Assembly (NCBI GenBank): GCA_963808815.1
Contig: CAWEGI010000017.1
Coordinates: 248,001-312,000, forward strand
Reading direction: 5' to 3'
Origin: DATBLE01 sp963808815
GTDB lineage: Bacteria > Actinomycetota > Thermoleophilia > Gaiellales > Gaiellaceae
DNA length: 64,000 nucleotides
Made by a program: the position numbers and the translations under genes. The notes beneath the pieces are model-generated. The model did not search any database and was not told the DNA's origin. It saw only the letters and a program-made list of their open reading frames with translations. Positions 25,287 to 35,409 of the stretch are shown in pieces (position 1 is the stretch's first letter; every line of letters starts with the position of its first letter).

Positions 25287-26681
25287 ATGGCTCCCACAAG
25301 CCTCGAAGACAAGCTGCAGGCCGTCGGTAGCGCGGTCGAGCTGGCGCGCAACTCGCAGATCGGGCCGTATGTCTACCCGGCGGTCGCCGCCGAGTTCACG
25401 AACTGGCGCGACGAGCAGATCGCGTGGCGCGAGACCGCCGCGCTGTTCGACCAGAGCCATCACATGACCGACCTCTACATCGAGGGTCCGGACGCGCTCC
25501 GGCTGCTGTCCGACCTCGGCGTGAACTCGTTCGAGAACTTCGCGGTGAACAAGGCCAAGCAGTTCGTCTGCTGCAACCCCGACGGCTACGTGATCGGCGA
25601 CGCCATCCTCTTCTACCTCGCCGAGAACAAGCTCTCGCTCGTCGGCCGGCCCTCGGCGCACAACTGGGTGCAGTACCACGGCGAGACGGGCGACTACGAC
25701 GTCACCTTCGACCGCGACGAGCGCACCGCCGTCAACCCGACCGGCAAGCGGAAGCTCTACCGCTTCCAGGTGCAGGGGCCGAACGCCATGCAGGTGCTGG
25801 AGAAGGTGGTCGGCGGGCCGCTGCCCGAGATCAAGTTCTTCAACATGGCCGAGGTCGACATCGCCGGCCACACCGTGCGCGCGCTGCACCACGGCATGTC
25901 CGGCGTGCCCGGCCGCGAGCTGTTCGGCCCGTGGGAGGACGCGGAGGACGTCCGCGCGGCGATCGTCGAGGCAGGCGAGGAGTTCGGCCTCGAGCAGGTG
26001 GGCTCGCGGGTCTACGCGACCAACACGCTCGAGTCGGGCTGGATCCCCTGCCCGCTGCCGGCCGTCTTCACCGGCGACGAGCTGAAGGCGTACCGCGAAT
26101 GGCTGCCGGCGAACGGCTACGAGGCGACCGGCTCGCTCGGCGGCAGCTTCTACTCGGACGACATCTCCGACTACTACCTGACCCCGCACGACCTCGGGTA
26201 CTGGGGGTTCGTCAAGTTCGACCACGACTTCATCGGCCGCGAGGCGCTGGAGGCGATGGACGAGGAGGGCCCCAGGCGCAAGGTGACGCTGGCCTGGAAC
26301 GGCGAGGACGTGGCTGCGGCGATGCAGACGCTGTTCGAGAAGGGCGACCCGGCCAAGTACATCGACCTGCCCCTCTCGAACTACTCGACCTGGCCGAACG
26401 ACAAGCTCCTGCTCGACGGGGAGCAGGTCGGCGTCTCGACCTTCTCCGGCTACAGCTACAACGAGCGCTCGATGCTCTCGCTCGGGGTCGTCAACTCGGA
26501 CGTCGAGGTCGGCACCGAGGTCGTCCTCGTCTGGGGCGAGGAGAACGGCGGCTCGGCGAAGCCGGTGGTCGAGCGCCACCGCCAGGTCGAGATCCGGGCG
26601 ACGGTCAGCCCGGTCCCGTACTCGGAGGTCGCGCGGACGTCCTACGCCGAGGGCTCCTGGCGGCAGAAGGCCACCGTCTAG
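25287..26681 (+). CDS. THF-dependent aromatic O-demethylase, LigM/GcvT family, second copy
   Basis: A 464-residue paralog of the protein at 861-2243, collinear throughout (TNWRDEQIAWRETAALFDQS, FQVQGPNAMQVLEKV, LESGWIPCPLPAVF, KFDHDFIGREALE). The ATG at 25287 has the best ribosome site in the operon (AAGAAGGAGGT), which argues for separate initiation although the upstream MetF frame continues into it. Activity: transfer of a methoxy methyl group to tetrahydrofolate, giving a free phenol and methyl-THF. The neighbouring MetF and extradiol dioxygenase are the expected partners. It ends the operon, and a GC hairpin follows. Confidence 0.85.
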   Translation: MAPTSLEDKLQAVGSAVELARNSQIGPYVYPAVAAEFTNWRDEQIAWRETAALFDQSHHMTDLYIEGPDALRLLSDLGVNSFENFAVNKAKQFVCCNPDGYVIGDAILFYLAENKLSLVGRPSAHNWVQYHGETGDYDVTFDRDERTAVNPTGKRKLYRFQVQGPNAMQVLEKVVGGPLPEIKFFNMAEVDIAGHTVRALHHGMSGVPGRELFGPWEDAEDVRAAIVEAGEEFGLEQVGSRVYATNTLESGWIPCPLPAVFTGDELKAYREWLPANGYEATGSLGGSFYSDDISDYYLTPHDLGYWGFVKFDHDFIGREALEAMDEEGPRRKVTLAWNGEDVAAAMQTLFEKGDPAKYIDLPLSNYSTWPNDKLLLDGEQVGVSTFSGYSYNERSMLSLGVVNSDVEVGTEVVLVWGEENGGSAKPVVERHRQVEIRATVSPVPYSEVARTSYAEGSWRQKATV

Positions 26682-26687
26682 CCAAGC

Positions 26688-26715
26688 GGGCGCCGGCGCT
26701 CGCGCGTCGGCGCCC
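26688..26715. terminator. GC hairpin after the degradation operon
   Basis: GGGCGCCG and CGGCGCCC form an 8-bp stem around a 12-base GC-rich loop in the 60-bp gap between the O-demethylase and the first LuxR gene. There is no U-tract. It may end the operon transcript or only pause it. Confidence 0.4.
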
Positions 26716-26742
26716 CGAGCACGTCACAATCGACACGCAGGC

Positions 26743-29532
26743 ATGCCCGCGACCCCCCTGATCGGGCGTGAGGACGAGCTCGACCGCGTCGAGACCTTTC
26801 TGGCCGCGGTCGAGCGCGGTCCCGCGATCCTCGTGCTCTCGGGCGAGGCCGGCATCGGGAAGACCGCCCTCTGGGAGACCGGTCTGGCCGAGGCCGAGCG
26901 ACGATTCGGCCACGTCCTGGTCTGCCGGGGAGTCGAGGCCGAGGCCTCGTTCGCCTTCGCCGGGCTCTCGGAGCTGGTGGCGCCGTTCTTCGACGAGGTC
27001 GCGTCCACGCTGCTGGAGCCCCGGCGCCGTGCCCTCGAGATCGCGCTGCTGAGGGTCGCACCCGACGGGGAGGCTCCCGACCCGCATGGGATCGGGCTGG
27101 CGGTGCTCGACGTGCTCGTCGCGCTGGCGGAGACACGGCCTGTCGTCGTCGCCGTCGACGACATGCAGTGGCTCGACCCGGCCTCGGCCGGAGTGCTCAA
27201 GCTCGCACTTCGGCGGCTGCGGGAGGAGCGGGTCGGCCTGCTGGCCACGCACAGGACGGGGCTGGAGGCGGCAGTGCCCTTCGAGCTCGAGCGCGCGTTC
27301 GCCGAGGAGCGGCTCGACCAGCTCGCGGTCGGCCCGCTCAGCCTCGGCGGCATTCACAGGCTCCTCGAGGAGCGCCTCGGGCTCGAGCTCACGCGACCCG
27401 AGCTGGCCCGGGTGCAGGAGGCAACGGCCGGCAATCCCTTCTTCACGCTCGAACTCGGGCGCGAGCTCGTCCGCACGGGCGCGCGGCCCGCGCCTGGCCA
27501 GGCGCTGCATGTGCCGGACAGCCTCCGCGACCTGCTCGGCGGCCGCCTCGCCTGCCTTCCGGGCGAAACCCTCGACGTCCTGCTGCTGGTCTCGGCACTC
27601 GCCCGGCCGACGGTCGACGTCGTGGCAACCGCGCACGGGGAGCGCACACGCGTCGAGCAAGCGCTCGACTCGGCCGGCGCGGAGGGCGTGGTCGAGTTCG
27701 ACGGCGAGCGCATCCGCTTCTCGCACCCGCTGCTCGCCTCGATCTGTTACGAGCAGGCATCGCCGTGGAAACGCCGTGCCGCTCACCGGGCGCTCGCCGA
27801 CGCGGTCACGGACGCGGAGGAGCAGACCCGCCATCTCGCGCTGGCCGCCGACCGTCCCGACGCCGAGATCGCGTCGCGGCTGGACGACGCGGCCGAACAG
27901 GCCGCCGGACGGGGAGCGCCCGCGGCCGCGGCCGATCTCTGCGAGCTGGCGGCGGAGCTGACGCCCGGCGACCCCGCACCGGCACGGCAGCGACGGCTGC
28001 GGGCTGCCAACTACCACTTCCTCGCCGGAGATCGGAAGCGGAGCGCAGACCTGCTCGACCGGCTGCTCACAGAGGTACAGCCCGGCGTGGAGCGGGCGGA
28101 CGTGCTGTTCGCCCTTGCCTCGACGTTCAGGGCCGACGCACACGCGAGTATCGCGATCTGCGACGAGGCGCTGGCCGAGGCGAGCGGCGACGATGCGCGT
28201 TGCGCCCGGATCCTCGGCTTCCGGACGTGGAGCCACCTGCTGGCAGCGAACCTCGGAGCCGCTGTGGACGATTCACGCGCCGCGCTGGCGCTGGCAGAGC
28301 GCGTCGGCGACCCGGCGCTGGTCGCCGCCGTGATCGCCCGGGTAGCGCAGGCGGAGTCCTGGGCCGCGGACTTCACGCCGGGCCTACTCGAGCGGGGCGT
28401 CGAGATCGAGGATCGGTTGGGCCTGGTACTCGATTACCGGGCGAGCCCGCGGGTCTACCTGCCGCGGTTGCTGATGCGCCGTGGCGAGATCGAACGTCCC
28501 CGCGCGCTCCTCGAGGAGCTCGAGCGGAACGCGGCGGCGCGCGGCGACGAGGGAACCCGGGCACTCACTCTCTGGTACCTGGCCACACTGGAGTGGCTCG
28601 CCGGCCGCTGGCAGGTCGCTCTCGACCACATGGACGAGGCGGAGGAACTCGCGGCGCAGATCATGTTCGCGTGGGCGAGCGGATGGACCGGCCGCGTGCG
28701 GGCGCTGGTGGAGGCCGACCTCGGACTGGTCGAAGCGGCGCGCGAATCGGCAGACATCGGACTGACAGGCGCTCGCAGTTCTTCGAACGAGATCTTCACG
28801 TACCTCATCCTGGGCGTGCGCGGCCGGCTCGAGCTCGCGCTCGGGAACCTGGAGGCCGCGGGCGGCTACCTGCGCGACCTGCCGGGACAGCTGCTCGAGC
28901 GCGGCGTGAACGACCCGACGCAGCCGGTCTGGGCCGATGCGATCGAGACGCTGATCGCCCTCGGCGAGCTCGAGCAGGCGAGGGCGTACCTCGATCCGTA
29001 CGAGCGGCACGGGCGGCAGCTGGGGAGCCCGTGGGCGCTCGCTGCCGCTGCGCGGTGCCGCGGCCTGCTCGCCGCCGCCGAAGGAGACCCGCCCGCTGCG
29101 TTCGAGGCGTTCGACCGCGCGCTCACCGAGCTCGACGCCCATCCGTACCCGCTCGAGCGCGGACGCACGCTGCTCTGCCTCGGCACCGTGCGCCGGCAGG
29201 CGCAGCAGAAGAAGGCGGCCCGGGAGGCGCTCGAGCAGGCTCTTGCGATCTTCGAGGAGCTAGGGGCACGCCTCTGGGCCGATAAGGCCCGGGCCGAGCT
29301 GGCGCGGATCAGCGGCCGCGCTCCCGCCTCCGAGGAGTTGACTGAGACGGAACGGCGTGTGGCCGAGCTCGCCGCCCAGGGGCGCACCAACAAGGAGATC
29401 GCCGCCGAGCTCTTCATGGGCGTGAGCACGGTCGAATCCCATCTCTCGCACGTCTACCGCAAGCTCGGCGTCCGCCGCGCCGAGCTCGCCACCCGGCTCG
29501 CCGTGCAGGTCGACGAAGCGATCGAGGCATGA
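26743..29532 (+). CDS. Large ATP-binding LuxR-family regulator (LAL), copy 1
   Basis: A 929-residue regulator. An N-terminal AAA-type domain has Walker A GEAGIGKT at residues 34-41 and Walker B VVVAVDDMQWLD near 130. The central 500 residues are helical TPR-like repeats. The C-terminus (TETERRVAELAAQGRTNKEIAAELFMGVSTVESHLSHVYRKLGV) is a LuxR/GerE helix-turn-helix. Proteins of this layout (LAL, MalT-like) are ATP-dependent activators that sense small molecules or partner proteins. It follows the O-demethylase by 60 bp on the same strand and couples by ATGA to copy 2. It is the only one of the three copies with an unbroken frame. The target is unknown; the flanking degradation genes are candidates. 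Confidence 0.92.
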   Translation: MPATPLIGREDELDRVETFLAAVERGPAILVLSGEAGIGKTALWETGLAEAERRFGHVLVCRGVEAEASFAFAGLSELVAPFFDEVASTLLEPRRRALEIALLRVAPDGEAPDPHGIGLAVLDVLVALAETRPVVVAVDDMQWLDPASAGVLKLALRRLREERVGLLATHRTGLEAAVPFELERAFAEERLDQLAVGPLSLGGIHRLLEERLGLELTRPELARVQEATAGNPFFTLELGRELVRTGARPAPGQALHVPDSLRDLLGGRLACLPGETLDVLLLVSALARPTVDVVATAHGERTRVEQALDSAGAEGVVEFDGERIRFSHPLLASICYEQASPWKRRAAHRALADAVTDAEEQTRHLALAADRPDAEIASRLDDAAEQAAGRGAPAAAADLCELAAELTPGDPAPARQRRLRAANYHFLAGDRKRSADLLDRLLTEVQPGVERADVLFALASTFRADAHASIAICDEALAEASGDDARCARILGFRTWSHLLAANLGAAVDDSRAALALAERVGDPALVAAVIARVAQAESWAADFTPGLLERGVEIEDRLGLVLDYRASPRVYLPRLLMRRGEIERPRALLEELERNAAARGDEGTRALTLWYLATLEWLAGRWQVALDHMDEAEELAAQIMFAWASGWTGRVRALVEADLGLVEAARESADIGLTGARSSSNEIFTYLILGVRGRLELALGNLEAAGGYLRDLPGQLLERGVNDPTQPVWADAIETLIALGELEQARAYLDPYERHGRQLGSPWALAAAARCRGLLAAAEGDPPAAFEAFDRALTELDAHPYPLERGRTLLCLGTVRRQAQQKKAAREALEQALAIFEELGARLWADKARAELARISGRAPASEELTETERRVAELAAQGRTNKEIAAELFMGVSTVESHLSHVYRKLGVRRAELATRLAVQVDEAIEA

Positions 29533-32300
29533 GCGCGGCGGTCGTCGGTCGCGACGAGGAACTCGCCGAGATCCGGGCGTTCCTCGCGCGAATCGAGGTG
29601 GGACCCAGCGCGCTGGTGCTGTCCGGCGAACCGGGGATCGGCAAGACGATTCTCTGGGAGACCGGCGTTGATGAGGGCAGACGACTCCTCGGTAATGCTC
29701 TCGTCGGCAGGGGAAGCGAAGCGGAGGCGTCGCTCTCGTTCGCCGGGCTATCGGATCTGCTCGCCCCCGTCTTCGACGAGGTCGCCGCTTCGCTGCTGCC
29801 GCCGCGCCGGCGCGCGCTCGAGATCGCACTGCTGCGGGTCGAGCCGGACGCGGAGCCGCCCGATCCACACGCGATCGGGCTGGCCGTCCTCGACGCTTTG
29901 AGCGCGCTCGCCGAGCGCGGCCCGGTTCTCGTCGCACTCGACGACATGCAGTGGCTCGACCGGGCCTCGGCCGGCGTGATCCAGATCGCCCTTCGTCGAC
30001 TCCGCAAGGAACGGGTGGGGCTGCTGGCGACGCTGCGGACAGGCCCAGAGCTGACCAGTCCATTCGAGCTCAATCGGTCGTTCACCGAGGGGCAGATCGA
30101 GCAGCTGATGATCGGGCCGCTCAGCCTGGGGACTGTGCATGCGCTCCTGAAAGAGCGCCTCGATCTCGAGCTGACCCGTCCGGAGCTGGCACGCGTCCAG
30201 GAAGCAACTGCGGGTAACCCGTTTTTCGCCCTCGAGGTCGGTCGCGAGCTCGTTCGCACGGGCACACGCCCGGCGCCGGGGAAGGCGCTGCCCGTGCCCG
30301 AGAGCCTCCGTGAGCTGCTCGGCGGCCGCCTCGCCAGGCTGCCGGCAGAGACGCGTGGACGTCATGCTTCAGGCTGCGTCACTCGTCCGGCCGACGGTCG
30401 ACGTGGTGTCGGCGGCCCACGGCGACCGCGACCGCGTCCTCCAGGGACTCGAAGCAGCCGCCCGGGAAGGCGTGGTCACCCTGGACGAGTCTCAGATCCA
30501 CTTCGCGCACCCGTTGCTCGCGTCCATCTGCTACGAGCAGGCGCCTCAGTGGAAGCGCCGAGCCGTCCATCAGGCACTCGCCGGAGCAGTCTCGGACACA
30601 GAAGAACGGGCACGCCACCGAGCGCTGGGCGCCGAGGGTCCGGACGCAGCCGTCGCGGCGGAGCTGGATGATGCGGCCGAGCGTGCCTCCGCCCGCGGTG
30701 CGACGGCGGCCGCAGCCGAGCTCTACGAGCTTTCCGCCGGGCTGACTCCAGACGACCCCGCGCTCGCCAGACGTCGGCGCCTCCGGGCGGCCACCTCATA
30801 CCGTCTCTCCGGCGACGGCTCGAAGGCGGCGACGCTCCTCGATCGGCTTCTCGCCGATGTTCCGTCAGGTGTAGAGCGTTCCGATCTGCTCTTCGAGCTC
30901 GGCACGACCTTCAGGGCCGATCGTCTCACTGCGCTCTCCCTGTTCGACGAAGCTCTCACCCAGGCCGATGATGACGACCGCCGTTGTGCACGGATCCTGG
31001 CCAGCCGCAGCCTCCAATATCTGCTCGCGGCCGAGGTTCCGGCCGCGCTCGCCGATGCTCGGACGGCGCTCGATCGAGCCGAGCGTGTGGGTGATCCGTC
31101 GCTGCTCGCCGCCGTCATCGCTCGGCTCGGACATGCCGAGGTGTACGCGGTCGAGATCACACCGGGACTCCTCGAGCGAGGCGCCGAGCTCGAGGAACGC
31201 CTGCATCTCCGCCTTGAGTACTACGAGAGCCCCCGCTTCTTCCTCGCCCGCCGCCTGGTTGCGCTCGGCGAGCTCGACCGGGCATGCGGGATCCTGGAGG
31301 AGGTCCTTTCGGACGCGGAGGCGCGGGGCGACGAAGGGACCAGGGTGGCGGCGCTGTGGTACCTGGCCATGGTCGAGTGGTTCGCGGGTCGGCTTCAGAA
31401 CGCGCACGAGCATGCAAAGGCCGCAAGTGAGCTCGGCGAGCTGACTCAGTTCTCGCACGCTCTGGCCTGGGTGGGAAGAGTGAGAGCGTTTATTTCAGGT
31501 GATCTGGGCCTGGTCGAAGAGGCGCGGACATTGGGTGCGGAAGCGATCGCGTTTGCACGGGCGAGCGCGAACGAGACCTACGTCTTTTCTTCTCTCGGTG
31601 CGCTCGGCCGGCTCGAGCTGGCACTCGGTGACCCCGAGGCTGCCGGCGACTACCTCCGTGACGTACCCGAACGCATGACCGCAATGGGGATGAACGATCC
31701 GAGCCATGCCATCGTGCCCGAGGCGATCGAGGCTCTCGTCGCCCTCGGCGAACTGGAGCTGGCCGGCACATACCTCGACCGGTACGGCGTCTACGCCGAT
31801 CGCAGTACGAGCCCGCTGGCGATGGCGTGGAAGGAACGATGTCGAGGGCTCCTCGCGGCCGCTCATGGCGATTTCGACACCTCTTTCGCCGCCTTCGAGC
31901 ACGCGCTCACACCGGCGGTTGAGCCCTACAGGATCGAACGAGGCCGCACGCTCCTCTGCCTCGGTACGGTCCGCCGACAGGCGCAGCAAAAGCGAGGCGG
32001 CCCGGGAGGCGCTCGAGCAAGCGCTCGCGGTCTTCGAGGAGCTCGGCGCCCGTCTCTGGGCCGAGAAGAGCACGCGCCGAGCTCGAGCGGATCAGCGGCC
32101 GCTCTCCCGCCTCGGAGGAGCTGACCGAGACCGAACGCCGGGTCGCCGAGCTCGCCGCGCAGGGCCGCACCAACAAGGAGATCGCCGCCGAGCTGTACAT
32201 GGGCGTGAGCACCGTCGAATCCCACCTCTCGCACGTCTACCGCAAGCTCGGCGTCCGCCGCGCCGAACTCGCGGGCAGCCTGGAGAAAGCGGCGCAATGA
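29529..32300 (+). CDS. Large ATP-binding LuxR-family regulator (LAL), copy 2 (frameshifted)
   Basis: About 923 residues when joined. Walker A is GEPGIGKT near residue 35, with VLVALDDMQWLDRASAG as Walker B. The TPR-like middle is intact from 30360 to 31985. The HTH tail (TETERRVAELAAQGRTNKEIAAELYMGVSTVESHLSH) is present just before the stop at 32298-32300. The frame breaks near 30353, 31990 (an extra C after CAGCAAAAG) and 32073. Comparison with copies 1 and 3 shows what the correct codons should be. Start and stop both use ATGA overlaps with the neighbours. The middle segment has diverged more than the ATPase and HTH parts. Confidence 0.85.
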
Positions 32301-35135
32301 CAGAAACGATCATCGGACGCGAGGAGGAGCTGGCCGCGGTCGAGGCCTTCCTCGACGGGGTCGAGCAGGGCCCCTGTGCGCTCGTCCTTTCCGGCGAGCC
32401 GGGTATCGGGAAGACAGTCCTCTGGGAGGGGGGCCTCGAGGAGGCACGCCTGCGCTACCGCGTGTCTGACCTGCCGCGGGGTCGAGGCGGAGGCCTCACT
32501 CTCGTTTGCCGGGCTCTCCGAGCTGCTGGGCGATGTGCTCGAGGAGGTCGGATCCTCGCTCGTTCTGCCGCGTCGGCGGGCGCTCGAGGTCGCGCTCCTG
32601 CTCGCCGAGCCCGGCGAGACGCCACTCGATCCGCACGCCGTCGGGCTCGCCGTCCTGGACGTGGTGCGAGCGGTGGCAGAGCGAGGCCCCATGGTGATTG
32701 CGCTCGACGACGTGCAGTGGCTCGACCCCGCCTCCGCCGGGGCGATCCAGATCGCGCTGCGCCGCCTGCGAGAGGAGCCGCTCGGGCTCTTCGCGACCCT
32801 CCGGCTGGGACCGGAGCTCGGCAGTCCGCTCGAGCTCGAGCGCTCCTTCCCCGGCGAGCGACTCGAGCGATTGACACTCGGCCCGCTCAGCGTCGGTGCC
32901 CTTCACCGTCTCCTCGAGGAGCGGCTCGGGCTCGAGTTGAACCGGTCCGAACTGGCACGTGTACAGGAAGCGACCGCCGGCAACCCGTTCTTCGCGCTGG
33001 AGCTTGGCCGGGAACTGGTCCGAACGAACACGCGCCCGGCGCCGGGCCAGGCGCTCCGCGTCCCGGACAGCCTGCGCGAGCTGCTCGGCGGCCGTCTTGC
33101 CCGCCTTCCCGGCGAGACGCTCGACGTGTTGCTGCTGGTCGCCGCGCTCGCGCGGCCGAACGTCGACGTCGTCACCGCGGCCCACGGAGACCGGGATCGC
33201 GTCCTGCGAGGGCTCGAGGCAGCCGTCCGAGAGGGGGTCGTCATCCTGGACGACTCCGAGATCCGTTTCGCGCATCCGCTGCTCGCGTCGATCTGCTACG
33301 AGGAGGCTCCGATCTGGAAGCGCCGTGCCGTTCACCGGGCGCTGGCCGGCGTGGTTTCGGATATCGAGGAGCAGGCCCGGCACCTGGCGCTCGCAGCGGA
33401 AGGGCCCGATGTGGTCGTCGCAGCCGCGCTGGACGCGGCAGCCGAGCAGGCCGCCGCCCGCGGGGCGCCCGCGGCGGCGGCCGAGCTCTACGAGCTCGCC
33501 GTAGAGCTGATGCCGGCAGATCCTCCCTTGGCACGCCAGCGACGTGTGCGGGCAGCAGACTTCTACCGTCTCGCGGGCGCCGGCGAGCGGGCAGCCGTGC
33601 TGCTCGAGCACCTCCTCACCGAGGTTCCGTCCGGCGCGGAGCGGTCCGACATCCTGTTCGCTCTCGCCTTGACGCGTAGGGGAGAGCTTTCCGGTTTGAT
33701 CGAGCTCTGCAGCGGTGCGCTCGCCGAAGCGGCTGACGACGACGCCCGCTCTGCGCGGATCCTGGCTCTGCGGAGTTGGATCTACCTGATGAGGGCCGAC
33801 GTCCGCGCGGCGCTCTCAGACGGTCGGGCAGCGCTCGAGAAGGCCGAGCGGGTCGGCGATCCCGTTCTCCTTGCGACCGCCATCGCAGAGTTGGCGAGAG
33901 CCGAGGGTTGGACAGCCGAGATCACTCCCGGCCTGCTCGAGCGCGGTCTCGAGATCGAGGAGCAGCTCGGGCTTGAGCTCGAGTACAACCAGAGCCCGCG
34001 CGCCGTGCACGGCCGGGTCCTCGCGCGCCTGGGCGAGATCGAGCGGGCGCGAGTCATCCTCGGGGAATCGGAGACGAAGGCGGCAGAGCGAGGCGACGAG
34101 CGGACCAGAGGACTGATCCTTGGCCGCCTCAGCGGTCTCGAGTGGTCCGCGGGTCGCTTGCCGCTCGCACTCGAGCACGCTGCCACTGCGGTCGAGCTCG
34201 CCGAGCTGACCGCGCCACCGCACACGCATGGATTCCTGGAGGGAATCGAGGCGCTCGTGGAAGCAGACCTGGGTCTCGTCGACGAGGCGCGGGGCTCAGC
34301 CGAGCGGGCACTCGCCCTCGTTGGGGCGAGCTCGGAGATGGTGAGCGTCCCCGCGCTCGGCGTGCTCGGCCGCGTCGAGCTCGCGCTCGGCAACCTGGAA
34401 ACGGCCGGCGGCTACTTGCGCGACCTTCCCGACCGGCTCGCCTCGCAGGGGTGGAACGACCCGACGGTCCCAGTCTGGACCGATGCAATCGAGACATTGA
34501 TCGCGCTGGGCGAGCTAAAGGCGGCCCGCGGCTACTTGGAGCAGTACGAGGAGAACGCGCGACGCCTGAGGAGCCCCTGGGCCGTGGCGGGAGCCGCACG
34601 CTGTCGCGGCCTGCTCGCCGCTGCGGAGGGCAAGCCGACCGTCGCCCTCGAGGCGTTCGACCACGCACTCGCCGAGCTCGACTCCCACCCGTACCCGCTC
34701 GAGCGCGGCCGTACGCTTCTCTGCCTCGGCACCGTGCGCCGGCAGGCGCAGCAGAAGAAGGCCGCGCGGGAGGCGCTCTCCGAGGCGCTGGCGATCTTCG
34801 ACGACATCGGCGCCCGACTCTGGGCGGAGAAGGCCCGCGCCGAGCTGGCCCGGATCAGCGGCCGTGCGCCCGCCTCGGAGGAGCTGACCGAGACCGAACG
34901 CCGCGTCGCCGAGCTCGCCGCCCAGGGCCGCACGAACAAGGAGATCGCCGCCGAGCTCTACATGGGCCTGAGCACGGTCGAGTCCCACCTGTCGCACGTC
35001 TACCGCAAGCTCGGCGTCCGCCGCGCAGGGCTCGCCAGGGCGGCTCGCCGCCGCTCAGGGTGCCCCTGCCAAGCGGGGGAAGAGCGGCCCAAACTAGGGT
35101 TTCCGGGGTCGCGGGCGTGCGCCCCTGAGCCCTAG
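32297..35135 (+). CDS. Large ATP-binding LuxR-family regulator (LAL), copy 3 (frameshifted)
   Basis: About 930 residues. The ATG at 32297 overlaps the stop of copy 2. Walker A GEPGIGKT is near residue 34, then the frame breaks near 32470 and resumes at CRGVEAEASLSFAGLSELL. Walker B is MVIALDDVQWLD. The HTH tail is TNKEIAAELYMGLSTVESHLSHVYRKLGV. After it the frame seems to break once more near 35030. As printed it ends at 35133-35135. With one G removed it would end LARRLAAAQGAPAKRGKSGPN at a TAG near 35095, which fits the paralogs better. The function is probably like that of copies 1 and 2. Confidence 0.87.
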
Positions 35136-35145
35136 CGTGGGCGCA
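35133..35145 (+). promoter_or_regulatory. Candidate -10 for a leaderless start
   Basis: TAGCGT at 35133-35138 stands 6 bp before the ATG at 35145, and no ribosome site is present. This is the arrangement expected for leaderless transcription. Confidence 0.35.
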
Positions 35146-35409
35146 TGGTCTACGTCGTCGAGCGATACCTCCCCGGGCTCTCCCGCTCCGATCTCCTGCG
35201 CGGGCTCCTGCGACTCGAGCAGGCGAGCGAGCGGACCGGGCCGCACGGAGGTGCGCTACCTCGACTCGACCATCGTGCTGCGGGACGAAGCCTGCTTCTG
35301 CCGGTTCGAAGGGCCCTCCTCGGACGCTGTGGCCGAGGTGAACCGGCAGGCAGGCCTGCCGTTCGACCGGATCGTCCCGGCAGTGACCGTCCATCCGAAA
35401 GGAGCAGAG
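35145..35409 (+). CDS. DUF4242 family protein (frameshifted)
   Basis: About 85 residues. The start VYVVERYLPGLSRSDLLRGLL and, in the next frame, VRYLDSTIVLRDEACFCRFEGPSSDAVAEVNRQAGLPFDRI match DUF4242, a small ferredoxin-like fold whose characterised relative in Streptomyces binds nickel. The frame changes near 35240. In the printed sequence the second frame then runs straight into the next gene. A TGA overlapping its ATG at 35410 exists in the third frame, so the real stop may be at 35411-35413. Function in this context unknown. It follows the three regulators by a short gap. Confidence 0.65.

Noticed and set aside
26743..35135. NLR-like or STAND defence ATPases
   Set aside because: The proteins end in a clear LuxR/GerE DNA-binding domain and have the LAL regulator layout. 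No effector domain of a defence system is present.
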